DNA of 64,000 bases from Symbiotaphrina buchneri. Taxonomy: Eukaryota; Ascomycota; Symbiotaphrinales; Symbiotaphrinaceae. Below are positions 1 to 11,602 of this stretch, in pieces (position 1 is the first letter of the stretch; each line of letters starts with the position of its first letter). The notes beneath the pieces are model-generated. The model searched no databases, had not been told where the DNA came from, and saw nothing but the letters and a program-made list of their open reading frames with translations. The stretch is from positions 190,654 through 254,653 of the forward strand of contig BCIG01000029.1 in assembly GCA_001599915.1 (NCBI GenBank). Reading direction: 5' to 3'. Position numbers and translations under genes: made by a program.

Positions 1-531
1 CGCATTAGCCAGCTTGCGCTTCTTTTCTTCCAGCGCCGGCTCCCCACCCGCCGTGAGGCTCTTCTGCTCCAGCTCTCCAATCTGCCTCTTCAACACATCG
101 ATGCCGCGCTCGAACCACCCGACACTTTCTTCGCCGCCATTCTCGCACAGCTGTGCCAACCACAGAAACTTCTCAGCTCCTCCACCCTGTTCCTCCGGTA
201 TCGAGCCGTCGGGATCCGCTTCCACGGCTTGCATGAACTGCTCTCGCGCGGCATCGACCTCACCTAACTCAACGTAAATCTCGCCGACGGCATTCAATGC
301 CGGCAGCGCGGCCGGTGTGGTTTCCGGCGTGGGTCTGAAAAGCGCAAGTGCCCGCAAAGCAAGCGGTAAGGCTTCATCAGGTTGCGACGTCTGCACCAGA
401 GCGGCTGCTTGAGAGAGGAGCGCCTGGGGAGTTTCGGCGGCGCGTTTTGACTTCTTCGGAGGAACCATGGTGCCATTGAGGACGGATTTTGATTGTTCCT
501 TCGATTTCTTGTTCGGCCGTGTCTTGGCCAT
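1..531 (-). CDS. ACL4: ACL4-like TPR chaperone of ribosomal protein L4 (partial, 3' end outside window)
   Basis: The minus-strand frame is open from an ATG at 531 to the left edge, giving the first 177 residues. It opens with a lysine-rich stretch (MAKTRPNKKSKEQSKS) and continues with alanine/leucine helical repeats of tetratricopeptide type (for example ALPALNAVGEIYVELGEVDA, about residues 77-96). Acl4 in yeast is a TPR protein that binds newly made ribosomal protein L4 and escorts it to the nucleus; the basic start and TPR series fit filamentous-fungal homologues. No intron is needed in the visible part. It faces the GIR2-like gene across a 524-bp shared promoter. The family call rests on remembered resemblance; a generic TPR protein is the alternative. 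The rest of the TPR array lies outside the window. Confidence 0.7.
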   Translation of the reverse strand, partial: MAKTRPNKKSKEQSKSVLNGTMVPPKKSKRAAETPQALLSQAAALVQTSQPDEALPLALRALALFRPTPETTPAALPALNAVGEIYVELGEVDAAREQFMQAVEADPDGSIPEEQGGGAEKFLWLAQLCENGGEESVGWFERGIDVLKRQIGELEQKSLTAGGEPALEEKKRKLANA

Positions 532-1055
532 CGTGTGATTTGACCTGTCTCGACCAGCGAGGTTTCAAGTCTAAGTGTTGGTAAAAAGTACGAGGTGGTG
601 TGAGGAGTTCATTCGATGTCACTGTCCGCAGCAAAAAGTTTTGGACGGTTCAGTTGAACGATCCGGATCCCTGTCAGTGCAGCGGGAGCCTTGCCTGTTC
701 TGTGTAAGCGGGCAACCACATGCTTTATGCTCCTCCCGCCTGTTCAAGACTGTCCAAAAAGCCTTTGTATTTATACGCAATATAGTCTGGATCATTAATG
801 GTCTGTACCAAGAAGTTGAAATGGAATTTTTTGAACATCTGGACTTAAGCTGATCTGCCTGAAGGACACGCTCCGTACAGTTAAGTTTTATTTAGATCCG
901 ATTAAGAAAAAGCCATGACTACAGGTACCGGCCTGGCATATTTGGTGATCCATCCAGTAAATTCTCGCCTAATTAATTCTGGACGTCCAACAACGCTGGA
1001 CCCCACCCCCCCGCAAAAGGAATACCCTCCAGCTGTATCACCTCCGGCATGCACA
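532..1055. promoter_or_regulatory. Divergent promoter, ACL4-like / GIR2-like
   Basis: Non-coding stretch between two head-to-head genes. No convincing ORF of its own; an open frame starting at 915 runs into the GIR2-like first exon but in a different phase from the predicted protein. No strong palindrome or repeat seen. Confidence 0.5.
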
Positions 1056-1864
1056 ATGGGTCGCGAAGAGCAGCAGGAAGAACGGGAAGTTCTCGATTCA
1101 ATATTTTCAGATGAGATTACCGGTACGAGCCTCATATTGCCCCACTATCTAAGCCCCAAATAGCACCAGGTGCATGGCAGCTGCTGACCATTAAGCAGAC
1201 ATATCAGACACAGCATACCGGATATCGATAACGCTGGATGTCACAAATGAAGAGGGCGACACTTCTGAACCTCGTACGGCCTATCTGTTCTCCCTTACTA
1301 TAGTCAGCAACTGACTTCTATCCAGCTACCATAGTCCTTTCCGTCTCTTATCCCGAAGCATACCCCGATGTCGCACCCGACCTCGACCTTTCCGCCCCAC
1401 ACAATGCACCGAGACACCCCTTCCTAGACATAACCGAGGACAAGACGGTGCTATTAGAAGCGCTGCAGTCTACAATCGAGGAGAACCTGGGCATGGCCAT
1501 GATATTCACACTCGTCAGCACCCTGAAAGACAGCGTGGAGCTGCTGATATCGGAGCGGCAGGCCGCAGCGAGGGCGTTGCATGAGCAGGAGATGCAGAAA
1601 GCAGAGGAGGCGGAAAATGCAAAATTTCATGGGACGCCCGTGAATAGAGAAACGTTCTTGGAGTGGAGAGAGCGGTTTAGGAGAGAGATGGAGGAGGAGG
1701 AACGGCGGAGGGAGCAGTTAGAACTGGAAGAGAAGAAGAAGAAAGGTGTGAAGGAGGAGAAAAAGATGACGGGTAGAGAACTGTGGGAGAAGGGTCTGGT
1801 AGGAAAGATTGATGAGGAAGAGGGGGACGAGGTAGACTTGGAGAAACTAAAACTGGAAGGATGA
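1056..1864 (+). CDS. GIR2: RWD-domain protein, GIR2/DFRP2-like
   Basis: Three exons (introns 1123-1207 and 1274-1325) give 223 aa. The start MGREEQQEEREVLDSIFSDE is the typical opening of an RWD domain, which runs to about residue 120 and carries the YPEAYPDVAP segment matching the RWD YPxxxP signature. The C-terminal half is highly charged, with a Glu/Arg/Lys-rich coiled coil and an acidic end. Gir2 (DFRP2) in yeast binds the GTPase Rbg2 and, through its RWD domain, Gcn1, linking translating ribosomes to amino-acid stress signalling in the cytosol. The ATG at 1056 was chosen because it begins the RWD motif. Both introns close in frame. Other RWD proteins (RWDD1-like) are the same orthology group. 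Confidence 0.85.
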
Positions 1865-2417
1865 ACGGCAAGTCCCCTTCGTGGGCATTATCAGAAGGGT
1901 TCTGCTTCTGTTACCCTTGCAGAGCCCTTTTCCAATATCTCATGACATTCAGTCAGCGTGCACAAGTCATCATGGGGCAGACTAACGCCTGCACTTTTCT
2001 TTTACTTGACCTGTGATGTTTTTAACCACCGGTTCTGGTGATACACAAAGGGCCGGCCCCAAAGCACTCTTGCCCATGTCACCCACGCAGCACGAACAGC
2101 ATATTTGAGCTCTATAACTATTCTAGCTGCTTGAAGTCAAGGCCTAGCCTTGAAGCCTTCTCATAACTTTAAGCCTATTGCGAGACTAGGGACTGGCACT
2201 TGACAATAATCTTTCGTTTGTAGCCAACCCCTGATCGCCTCAGTCCATCTCAAGGCGCTCAGTCCAAATGGCTTCCATGGCGGTGTCATCTTTGCGCTCA
2301 TTGTTCAGTGGATCTATACACATACAATAATACTCCATAAGGGTCGCATAGGCGCAGCAACCAGGTATAGCTCAGACCTTATCGATGCTATCATATGTTA
2401 CGACCTGTAACAGAGGA
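1865..2417. other. Intergenic, convergent 3' ends
   Basis: Spacer between the converging GIR2-like and LYR-motif genes. No coding signal recognised; presumably the two 3' UTRs. Confidence 0.5.
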
Positions 2418-3399
2418 TCAATCTCCACCACCGGGCAGTTTCTCCCTAGTCCCCAGCTTCTCCAGGCGCTTGGCAGCCTTCCTCTCATTCCTTTCTTTGT
2501 CAGCCAGCTCCTGCTCCTTATCCACGATTGCCTGCATTTTCTTAGCCAAATCCATTCTCTTTGCCTCATCTTCTGTCAGCCAGTCTCCTAGCCAATTGAA
2601 CTGCTCATTAATCGCCTGGTACCAGGTCGGCTCACGAGTCCCTTTCTCTGCACCATCGCCGGCCATAATTCCAAAATCTTGTAGTATCATGCGATCCCAC
2701 AGATCCTCCACGGTAGCCATTTCGGATAATTCCGAGTAATATTGTAGCCTGTCGTGCATCCTGGTCCGCGTTTTAATCTTTTGGGTTATAACGCGGCTGA
2801 GATATGGAGATTGCGGTTTCTTGAAGCGCAACATCGGGATCTGGTTCGCATTGATCAATTGCGGGACATGCCGCCGTCCGGATATATTCAGATATGGCCG
2901 CTCCAGCACGGAGGAAGCACCAGGGTATGGCGCTCCCGGTTTGTGCTTTACTTCGCTAGTTCCGCCGGTAGAGAAGACTTCGCCATCGACTCTCTTCGGG
3001 GGTTTCAATCTGGAGATGATATCCAGTATACGCGTCGTGCTTTCAGCACTGCCGGTGGCGGAAGAGCGGAGGAGGTTATTGCTCTGCTAAAGTCAGATGG
3101 TCCTGGACGACGAATGCCCGAAGTCTTATCCCCTACCTCGTAACCCTCGCCCAATGCTTCTCCCACAAGCTTATGGCTACTCAGCCCTCGATTTCGTCTG
3201 AACCGCCCCCTGATATGATCGCGAAGCAAGCATTGCTTCTGTTCAGAAATGGGCACGCGGCCAGCTCCTTCAAGGAGCGAGCGGTAGAGCGCAATGCCTG
3301 CCGCAAACTGTGAGTCCGTTGTTTGTGCATGAAGAGAGAGCTGTGCTTACATGCTACACGATGCGCTCCTGACCGACGTGGGATCAAGAAGCGCGGCAT
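2418..3399 (-). CDS. LYR-motif (Complex1_LYR-type) protein, probably mitochondrial
   Basis: Three exons (introns 3298-3350 and 3087-3136) give 292 aa from the ATG at 3399. The N-terminus reads MPRFLIPRRSGAHRVACIAL followed directly by the YRSLL of the LYR tripeptide context (about residues 16-25) and a basic helix typical of LYRM proteins, which act in mitochondria with acyl carrier protein in respiratory-complex, mitoribosome or Fe-S assembly. The C-terminal two thirds (from about residue 120) contain a Trp-rich segment (EPTWYQAINEQFNWLGDWL) and a charged coiled coil. A longer frame exists up to 3495, but the start at 3399 gives the family-like N-terminus. Which LYRM subfamily this is I cannot say. 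It lies in tandem 435 bp downstream of MMS2. Confidence 0.75.
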
Positions 3400-3834
3400 C
3401 CAAGGTGTAGTTCCCCATGAGTGAGGTGCGCAGATTTTGTTGTCGCGATCTTTTTTTACTCCTGAATCTTGGGGGAACACTTCGCTGAAGCTCACCTCCG
3501 CGCGGTCACGTGCTCCGGCGTATGAATTCCAGGCTTTCTTTGGGCAGGTCTTCCATTTACTATGTGCAATTCAAAAAGTCAAAGTATGAGTATAATTCTG
3601 GAATGGTCTTATAGTTCATGCAGAAATGGCTGTGCGCTCTAAAGTAACTACTCCCGCTCATGCAAGATCTGATCATGAAGAAACCCTCAACCCTCCATAG
3701 GCGCCCACCTTGCTGCAAGGAAATTCCAAACGGCGCAAAGCCAGTTCGCATGGCCAGAAGTGCTCGAGGGACAGATAGCAGATAGACGTGTGTTGAATGC
3801 CGGATGCATCAAGTACTAGGCAGCAGTATGTGAC
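3400..3834. other. Intergenic between MMS2 stop and LYR-motif start
   Basis: Spacer between two minus-strand genes; presumed terminator of MMS2 and promoter of the LYR gene. No ORF or repeat of note. Confidence 0.45.
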
Positions 3835-4472
3835 TTAGAAAGTACTGCCTTCCGGGGGCTGAGGCAGCTTCTTATGTTGCGGCAACGCCATAAATCTACG
3901 GGGTCTGTCAGCACAAGCTTGGACAAACCGCAATCGTTAACAATACCTTCGTAGCTCGATCAGTATGGTCTCCATGGTGTTTTCCCTCTTCCAGTTTGCC
4001 ATGCAAGGCAACTTCGAAGCGTCGACCTGTACAGTATTAACAACGCATCCCTCCCCAGATGTCAAGAAATATACCTTTCCATCCTTGGGATCCACACAAG
4101 GCAGATTTATCTTGGACACAAATTGGACCGTAGGCGGAGCATCAGGATAATCCTCCCCACAATGGATGTTCACGCTGTAAATTCGGTTCTCATGGGCACT
4201 CTGACTGGCACATTAGACCCTACGACGCATTGTGAAGAATCCTGGATATTCATACGTGTGGAGGCCCGAGGATTGTACCGTTCCAGTTGGTCATAAGAAG
4301 ATCATCGCTATCCGCCAGGCCGTAGGAGCATGCCTCTGAAAGAAGCCGTGTCAGTAATACCAGGGCCACTCCAGTCGCCGGGAAATGATCGCAAAGTACC
4401 TGCTCCCAGACCCTTCTCTCCCTTCTCAAGCTCCTCCAGAAGGCGGAAGTTCCGAGGTACCTTTGCGCCCAT
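3835..4472 (-). CDS. MMS2: Ubiquitin-conjugating enzyme variant MMS2
   Basis: Five exons (introns 4336-4399, 4201-4255, 4027-4074 and 3896-3946) give 139 aa, against 137 aa for yeast Mms2. The protein starts [20 protein letters not shown] and includes the UEV core [34 protein letters not shown] and the [16 protein letters not shown] helix. UEVs have a UBC fold without the catalytic cysteine; no cysteine sits at the usual E2 active-site context here. Mms2 pairs with Ubc13 to build K63-linked ubiquitin chains, for example on PCNA in error-free post-replication repair. It is head-to-head with MON2 (461 bp). Confidence 0.95.
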
Positions 4473-4933
4473 GGTGATGCCGGCGGAGTCACTGCCGAGT
4501 GTCCGGTAGAAGTTATGACCGCGCTCTTAGATGGAGCGAAGAGGTTAGACTAAGGGGTGGAGATAAGACAGACCGACTCAGGCTGTGAGACACGAGACAA
4601 GATATCTGCTTAGATGGGACAGCCTGCGAGTCGGAGTTGCAGGCTCGGCGGGCTTGAGCTAATGACGATGTATCCGAAAATAGAGGGGCACGGGGCAGCC
4701 CACATATGCTGCCGCGGCCCTGCGAAGCGGTAAGGCTGGCGGTGAAAGGCGGGTAATTCCGCCGACATGGACCCTACTGTTTACGTGGCTGCGGCTTGAT
4801 ATCTCGACTGGAATCAAAACCTTGAATCCAATTCAAGAATCCGTATAAATGATGAAGTCGCCAGAGATGGGCCTGAATACAGGTACTGTGCCTTGCTAAG
4901 GTGTGACTTCGTGACGTGGTGCAATGAGATAGG
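4473..4933. promoter_or_regulatory. Divergent promoter MMS2 / MON2
   Basis: Shared upstream region. Immediately before the MON2 start is a two-codon upstream ORF (ATG AGA TAG at 4924-4932), which could modestly lower MON2 initiation. Confidence 0.45.
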
Positions 4934-7900
4934 ATGACGGCCCACATCCTGAGCTCGGAGCTGTCAACTCTCATCCAGGAAGCCAAGAGGAAAAACACCG
5001 AGCTAAGAAATGTAATACTCTGTTCAGCTATATTATCAGCGGGCTTGAGTCTGTTGACACGTACTTAGGCTGCTGAGAAATCTCTGAGCGATCTGAAGGC
5101 TCTTCCAGCGACCTCAGAGGCACAGCTAGGCGCCGGTCAGTATATACTGCCTTGTCTGCAATTGCCTCAAACTCATGTTATGCAGATCTTAGTAGACGCC
5201 CGAACTTTATCACTCCACTGCTGCTTGCGTGTCGGACGCACCAGGATCGATATGCCAGCAGCGGAATCATATGCCTTCAGAGGCTGGTAGTGTCACGTGG
5301 TCTTCCGAAGGAGAGATTGAAGGAAGTTCTAGAAGCATTCGCGGACTGCACTTCGCTGGGTGAAGCTGGTTGCCTCTGTCTCAAATCACAATAACTAATG
5401 TTCTCTAGGTCTGGATACGCAGCTGAAGATTCTACAAGCGCTTCCGGCCCTCATTCAGAATTATGGAGACGATATTAAGGGAGAACTCCTGGGAAAATTG
5501 CTGTCTACTTGCTCAGCATTACAAGGGAGTAAAAATGTCATCGCCAATAGGACAGCTGCGGCAACCCTGCAGCAACTCGTTGTCTCGGTATTCGACAAAG
5601 TGGCGGTAGAAGATAGTATGTTATCAAAAGTCCCAAACGATGCATCCCCTAACTCCGAACAGAGCGGTGGCAGGAAGTCCCTGTGGTGGAAGAGCTGCAT
5701 ATAGATGAAGACAATGTAAATGTCCGTCCTGCAGCCTTAGATGCATACAAGGTGGATCACCTACGAAGAAAGCACGATTCAATGCTGATCATCTTCAGGT
5801 CTTCAAGGATCTCTGCCTTGTTCTGGAGGGAAAGAAACCAAAGCTCATCCAGAGCATGGCAATGTCACCGGGGGCATGCCTGGAACTGACCGAATCGGTC
5901 CTTACAAATCATGCCGGCATGTTTCTGGAACATCCGGAACTGAGTTATCTACTTCGGGCGAATCTCATGCCTTACATCATCAAATCATTATCAGAGCGAG
6001 TGAACTTCGCCACCACCGTTAGGGCTACTCGAGTTCTTTATGTTCTCCTGCGGTATCACATCGATATCATGCCTTCCGAGTGCGAAGTAGCCTTAAGCCT
6101 ATTAACACATATGCTTGAACCAGACGCTGCTGTCCCATGGAAGCGTGTCTTATGCATGGAAGTCTTCCGAGGGCTTTTTTCTGACGCATCACTGACAAGG
6201 AAGATCTACGCTCACTATGACGAGCAGGAGGGCAAGAAATCGATACTTCAGAACCAGGTTGCTGCACTGGTGAGGCTGGCCACTGAAAAGCCGTCTTTAA
6301 TAGGTCTGGGCCACCAGTCTTCTGCGCCAAGCAGACAATCCATGTCAAGGGATACGGCTGGTGATCAAGCGGCCATGGAAGCAGCTGGTGTTACAGGGAT
6401 CATTGCCACAAGTGTGGGAGTGGACGAGACTAATACAGTAGGAATAAGTGCTCAATGGAGCTCAGTTCGAGTCGCCTACATGGACCAGTTGGACAAATCG
6501 GAGCCTCCCGTTCCTCCAGATACATATTTATACACTATGATCTTGACCTGTATGGCAAGTCTCTCAGAAGGGTTGGCAAGGTTCATCATACCCTTGACTA
6601 TGCCAAGCGAACGAGCCACCAGGAGAAAGCCACGGCCAACCACGTCTGAAAACCAGGAAATACCATCAACAGAGGGATCAGAGGAGCAGTCCTTCCCTGA
6701 GCAATCAAAACAGAGAGCAAGAAGCTATTCCTACAGGACAAGGCAGGTGCCGCTCAATCCTTTGGCTCTCACAGGTAGTCCTCTATATGAGGAAGTGAAG
6801 ACGTCGGCTGCAATAATAGAGAGTTGTTGGCCAGCTATACTTGCGACCTGTTCGACATTCTTAAATGCTACGCTTGATGCAGAATACTACCATGGGCTCA
6901 TCCGATCCATTCAGAAATTGACCCACGTCGCGGGTTTACTGCGCCTCTCAACGCCGAGGGATGCATTTCTCACCGCACTTGCCAAGGCAGCAGTACCTCC
7001 TCATCTCTTTACGTCTTATAGCAGTTCTCCCTCGTCTCCGACTGTGGAAACGCAGCACCGATCTTTAAGCGGTGGAGGCTTCTTCAGCAGTATTGATAGT
7101 TTGACGAGCCCCACAAGAGAGACTCCCGAAAAGACCCATGGCTCAGCGGATTCCGACCATATCACCATCAATACAAGGAATCTCTTGTGCTTACGGGCCT
7201 TGCTCAACTTGGGCATCGCTTTGGGACCAATCCTGGATAAAGGGTGGACAATTGTCCTTGAGACGCTCCAGCACGCAGACGGTATCCTGGCCTCCTCTAC
7301 TAGACGGCTAGCCAGACAAAACTCGGGCAACGGGCAAAAGGCGGAAGGCCAGCTTCCAGATGAAGACCTTCTAGCGAATATTGGCTCCGAAATTGCAGCC
7401 GTGGAGACAGCGGCTTTGAGGATGCTGGAAAGCACAAGCGACTTTCCCAATGATTCCTTCCGTGATCTTATCAATGCTCTTTGCCGATTGCTTGTGCCCA
7501 CGCGACCAGCTTCATCAAACGGGCAGAAGATATCAAGCACTCCAAGTACTACATTGGCTCCTGCAACTCCGCAGAAACATCATCGCATACCGAGCATATC
7601 AGGAGCCTTGTCATCACTTGCCTCTCAAAGTCAAGCGCAAGAATTTGCTCTGCATAAAATTTCTCAGGTTACAGAGCTTAATATCAATCGCCTTACCCAT
7701 GATGAGCCTAGCGAGAGTGGCTGGGATTATCTGGTACAGAAGCTGGTAGGCATCTGTTCGGCAGACGACACTGAACCGGGGGTCCGTACCATCTCATCCA
7801 ATGTCCTTGATACCATTGTTGTTCGTGCAGCTACCAGTACCACGACGGAGTCCGTAGAACTACGTAACGACGTACAAAGACGAGCCTTATCTGCTCTGCA

Positions 7901-10396
7901 GTTGAATATCTCCTCATTAGACAACTCGGATGAACCCCGTTCCGTTGCTGCGCACGGAGTGGACCTCGACATCCATGCTTCGACGTTAGAAGCGTTGAAG
8001 TCCGTGCTTGAACAATGTGGAGAGGCCCTGGTGGCTGGCTGGGACCTTGTCTTCGATATTATCCAAAGTATCTTCATTGAGGAAGCGGCACCACCTGCAG
8101 ACCCAAATGTTGATATCGAGATGGCTGGTTTCCCTTTGTGCCATCCTTCCAAGGCTCGCGCGTCCAGACTCGTCGAGTCTGCTTTTGGCTCTTTGCGCCT
8201 GATATGCTCGGACTTTTTATACTCTCTTCCCAATCCATGCCTTAGGGTCTTAATTGACATGCTGCTGAAATTTTCATCTCAGATGTTAGATTTAAATATT
8301 GCTCTTACGGTTCGTCAGTCCTCTCACACACCTGCACAAACTGACAGTTGCTAGACGGTAACCTTTTTCTGGAGACTTTCGGACTTCTTTCCTGTCTCTA
8401 AAGACTCTTTAATGGCTAGCAACGCTATACTTAGAGTAAAAGACGAAAATGATCTTGTTCATTTGTCAACAGATTCGGACGAGCAGGTTTCCAAAGCTGG
8501 CCTTTGGATGATTCTCTTGCGTCGCCTGACGGCCGTGACAACTGACCACAGACCAGAAGTTCGCAATGGTTGGTCTCTATTTTGTTTGATGGAACCTGGC
8601 TGACAATTATAGGTGCTGTGCATACCTTGCTACGTATCTTTGAAGCCTACGGCGATGAACTCAGCCCCGATGCATGGAGCTTGTGCCTTAAACTCGTTAT
8701 TTTCCAAGCCTTGAAAGCAAACATTTTCAAGCGATCCAGTCTGGAGGGATCGACGCATCATACCCTCGAACAATTACTGATAGCTTGGGACGAAACGGCG
8801 ATAATCATACTCAAAGGCGTGATTGGACTTTTTGCAGAATACATCGACGTACTGTCAAAACAAGAGGAATCTGCTGCTTCTTGGCAAGAATTGATGAGCT
8901 ACTTGGAGACCATAGAAGAACGGCAATCACTTGAAGTGGATGCCACTGTTTTCGATGGGCTAGGAAGGATACTTGCGCAACCCGAATGTGCTTCCAAGCT
9001 GGGCAAAGCTTCGATAGATCTAGCATGGCAGTTCTGGTCGAGAGATGTCCCTTCAAGCACAATTATGGCTAGAGATTCAAAGTCTAGCAACCAGGACACG
9101 CTACTTGCATATGTCAAATGCTTCGAAGAGCTGTACAGGCTCATTGAAAGAGGGTTGAACATTGATAAGGTCGTCCAGATTTGTAATAATCTGCAGGAAT
9201 GCATATTCCGATCAGACAGTCCTCCATATACATCAGATGTGGAATTCTTGACGCCGCTCCAGACAGAGGTATTGCAAAGCATCAAGTCGATACGGACAGA
9301 TATTGAGGGGGCGCCTCCTGTACTCCTGGAAGTGTTTGCGAACATGGTGAGTATAGCCTACAATGGCACTCAGAATATCCTGCAGGGTCGGCGCCCTACA
9401 TATGTTGCTTTGTCAAAAGCCGCTGTGGGCGCTATGCAAGCCTTCGCCGTTCAGCATGTGCGCATTATATCCATCTACAGCAGTGGAGCGTTCACAATGG
9501 CTCTAGAGGCTCTTGCAGGGCCAATCGGCCTGAAGTATGGCTGGCATACGCCTGGTAAAGAGCCGAGCGCCTGGAAAGTAGCGACATCTACAGCCATAAC
9601 AATACTGACGGCATCAATTGGCGCCGTGAGTGACCTAGACTTGACAGACAAGGTCTTGAAAAGCATATGGAAGCGGGTCGTCCTGATAATCGACGGGATC
9701 ATTTCAGCCGATTGCTCAAGGGCACCATCATCAGCAGATATAACGGCCGATCAGGTATTCGATATCACCTCCTTCAAAGCGCTTCGTGATCTCGTGATTC
9801 CCACTCTAGGAGCAGCCTACGCTGCCGATAAGACTCGGAGAGCATACACGTCGTCCCTCTTCACCAATTCACTCATCCATGCTCCAGGGAAGAAAGAACT
9901 CCCACCACCTGGAAGCACTGAGATCCTTAACGATATTTACAAAGTGAGAATGGGCCGCACGTTTGACCCACCCCCGTCTGCTCGGAAGGAAATGGCATAT
10001 GTCTGCCTAGACGAACTGTTCGCTCTCGTTGCCGTCCATGAACCTAGCACCGAGGAACGCATCCGTCTCGCTCAGGCGGCATCGCCATTCCTCATTCTCC
10101 GCAGTGCCATCACGCTCAAGACGTACATCGCGGATCAGCCCTTGAGAGGCCGCATGCCACAACCACGCAGCCAGAGGCTCGAGCTGCTACATATCCTTAA
10201 AAAGCTGAGAGAGCTGGAGTGTGAGCCGAAAGCAATCCCCGACGCTGGGGGCGTGAAGAGTCAGTACAAGAGGCATCTGGTCAGGTTGTATCCGCTGATC
10301 ACTAAGGCGGTGGGAGTGGCAAGTGGAGATGGCGAGGTGCTGAAGGACCTGAGGAGGTGTCTCGAGGTTGTGGGCGGGGAGTTCGGACTAGAGTAG
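4934..10396 (+). CDS. MON2: MON2, Golgi/endosome scaffold protein of the BIG/Sec7-like family
   Basis: Eight exons (introns 5012-5068, 5136-5185, 5360-5408, 5616-5662, 5752-5798, 8310-8354, 8569-8612) give 1707 aa, near yeast Mon2 (1636 aa). The N-terminus (MTAHILSSELSTLIQEAKRK, then NFITPLLLACRTHQDRYASS) is the DCB dimerisation domain; an HUS-type armadillo segment follows, then a low-complexity linker (about residues 470-600) and C-terminal Mon2 helical repeats ending ECEPKAIPDAGGVKSQYKRH before the stop. There is no Sec7 catalytic domain, as expected. Mon2 is a peripheral membrane protein of trans-Golgi and endosomes that works with Dop1 and the flippase Neo1 and influences retromer traffic. 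Frame closes at every junction. The large sixth exon carries most of the protein. Confidence 0.92.
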
Positions 10397-10689
10397 GTGA
10401 AGGGATGCAAAGGTGTACGGTCTACGTCTGGCCAATGGTGTCACAGATCATATCACCAACGTATTGTAGAACAAAGCACCATCACAAATCATAGTGGCGG
10501 ACGAGTTTGGGATAGAACCTGACCCTCCATGGAAGGAATCATACCCTAGAATGGCCAGTAGCGCCCACAGTGAGCGGATAACACGGCTGCACCGGCCAAC
10601 AACAGCCCAGAGACCCATTAGACCCAATCCAGATTCCTAACCCCAGAACGCGCGCCTAGCAGAGTGGATGGCTTTCTCCCATTGATTCC

Positions 10690-11374
10690 TTACGGGTAAA
10701 GGAAAACCTCATCGAACGACATTTCGGCGAGCGGGTCGACCAACTCAGGAGTCCTCGGTACGACCGCGGGGGCCGCCACAGGCTGAACAGGGCGTCTCAC
10801 GTACTCGCCCACCCAGATGTTGTCAATGATGTCCGGGATGAGATCGTCCGCCTTTTTTTCGGCCTCCTCGTCGAACTCGTCAGAATACGCGATGATGCAC
10901 AGCATCTCAATGATCCTGTAGCGTTCGATGATCAAGGAGTAGGAATCATTGAACGTATCTGCCGCAGGCCACACAGCCAAATGCCGATTCATAAGTTCCT
11001 CGAGATATGCCACGTGCTCTTGGATATGGTGGGTGACAAGCGCAGGAACATAGCTAGTGCAGGATCTGATTTTAGCTCAATTCGGAAAGATTGTACACAG
11101 GATGTGTCACTTACTCAGCGATATCAAGGAGATGATTTGCGAGGCGGCGCATGTAAGAGATGAAATCTCCCGGGTTCTCGAACTCCAGAAGAGCAAGTCC
11201 AAGTTCTGCTAGATAGAAAATGAGGAACTTGAACTCCCTATGGTCCATATGATACGTCTCCATGACAGACGTGAGGGGTGTCGGCCCGTCGCCAGGTGGG
11301 AGGTTCATGAGAGGCCACAACACAGGGGACACTGAGTCAATGCTGCCAATGCTCATAGAACGCTCCCTTGGCAT
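10690..11374 (-). CDS. Unassigned protein, 207 aa
   Basis: Two exons (intron 11054-11114, GTAAGT donor, CTAG acceptor) give 207 aa starting MPRERSMSIGSIDSVSPVLW. I do not recognise a family. It is mostly helical by composition, with a leucine-rich stretch (FKFLIFYLAELGLALLEFEN), an acidic region (AYSDEFDEEAEKKADDLIPD), a Pro/Val-rich hinge and a short C-terminus ending FDEVFLYP. No signal peptide, membrane span or catalytic motif stands out. It lies downstream of VPS26 on the same strand, the ATG 228 bp beyond the VPS26 stop. The clean splice junction and absence of internal stops argue that it is real. Confidence 0.65.
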
Positions 11375-11602
11375 GTTGGCGTATGATGGGATGCGATAGC
11401 TTGAGCAATTGCAGGTTGGAAGCCAGAGGACTGTCTGAGCAAGGAGCACGATGTGAGGAAGGATGCACGTTTACGAAACAAGAAGCCGACCACGAGTAAG
11501 TAGGTAGAGGGTGGGTATGTAGCAGTGAATATGTACATTGGATTCGACGGCCTTGCAATAACACCAGACGCCGAGACTCAGGGGCCGAATGATAGACCGA
11601 CT

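Noticed and set aside
7016-8260. Minus-strand frames opposite MON2 (174 and 177 codons)
   Set aside because: Antisense shadows of a long MON2 exon, no motifs.
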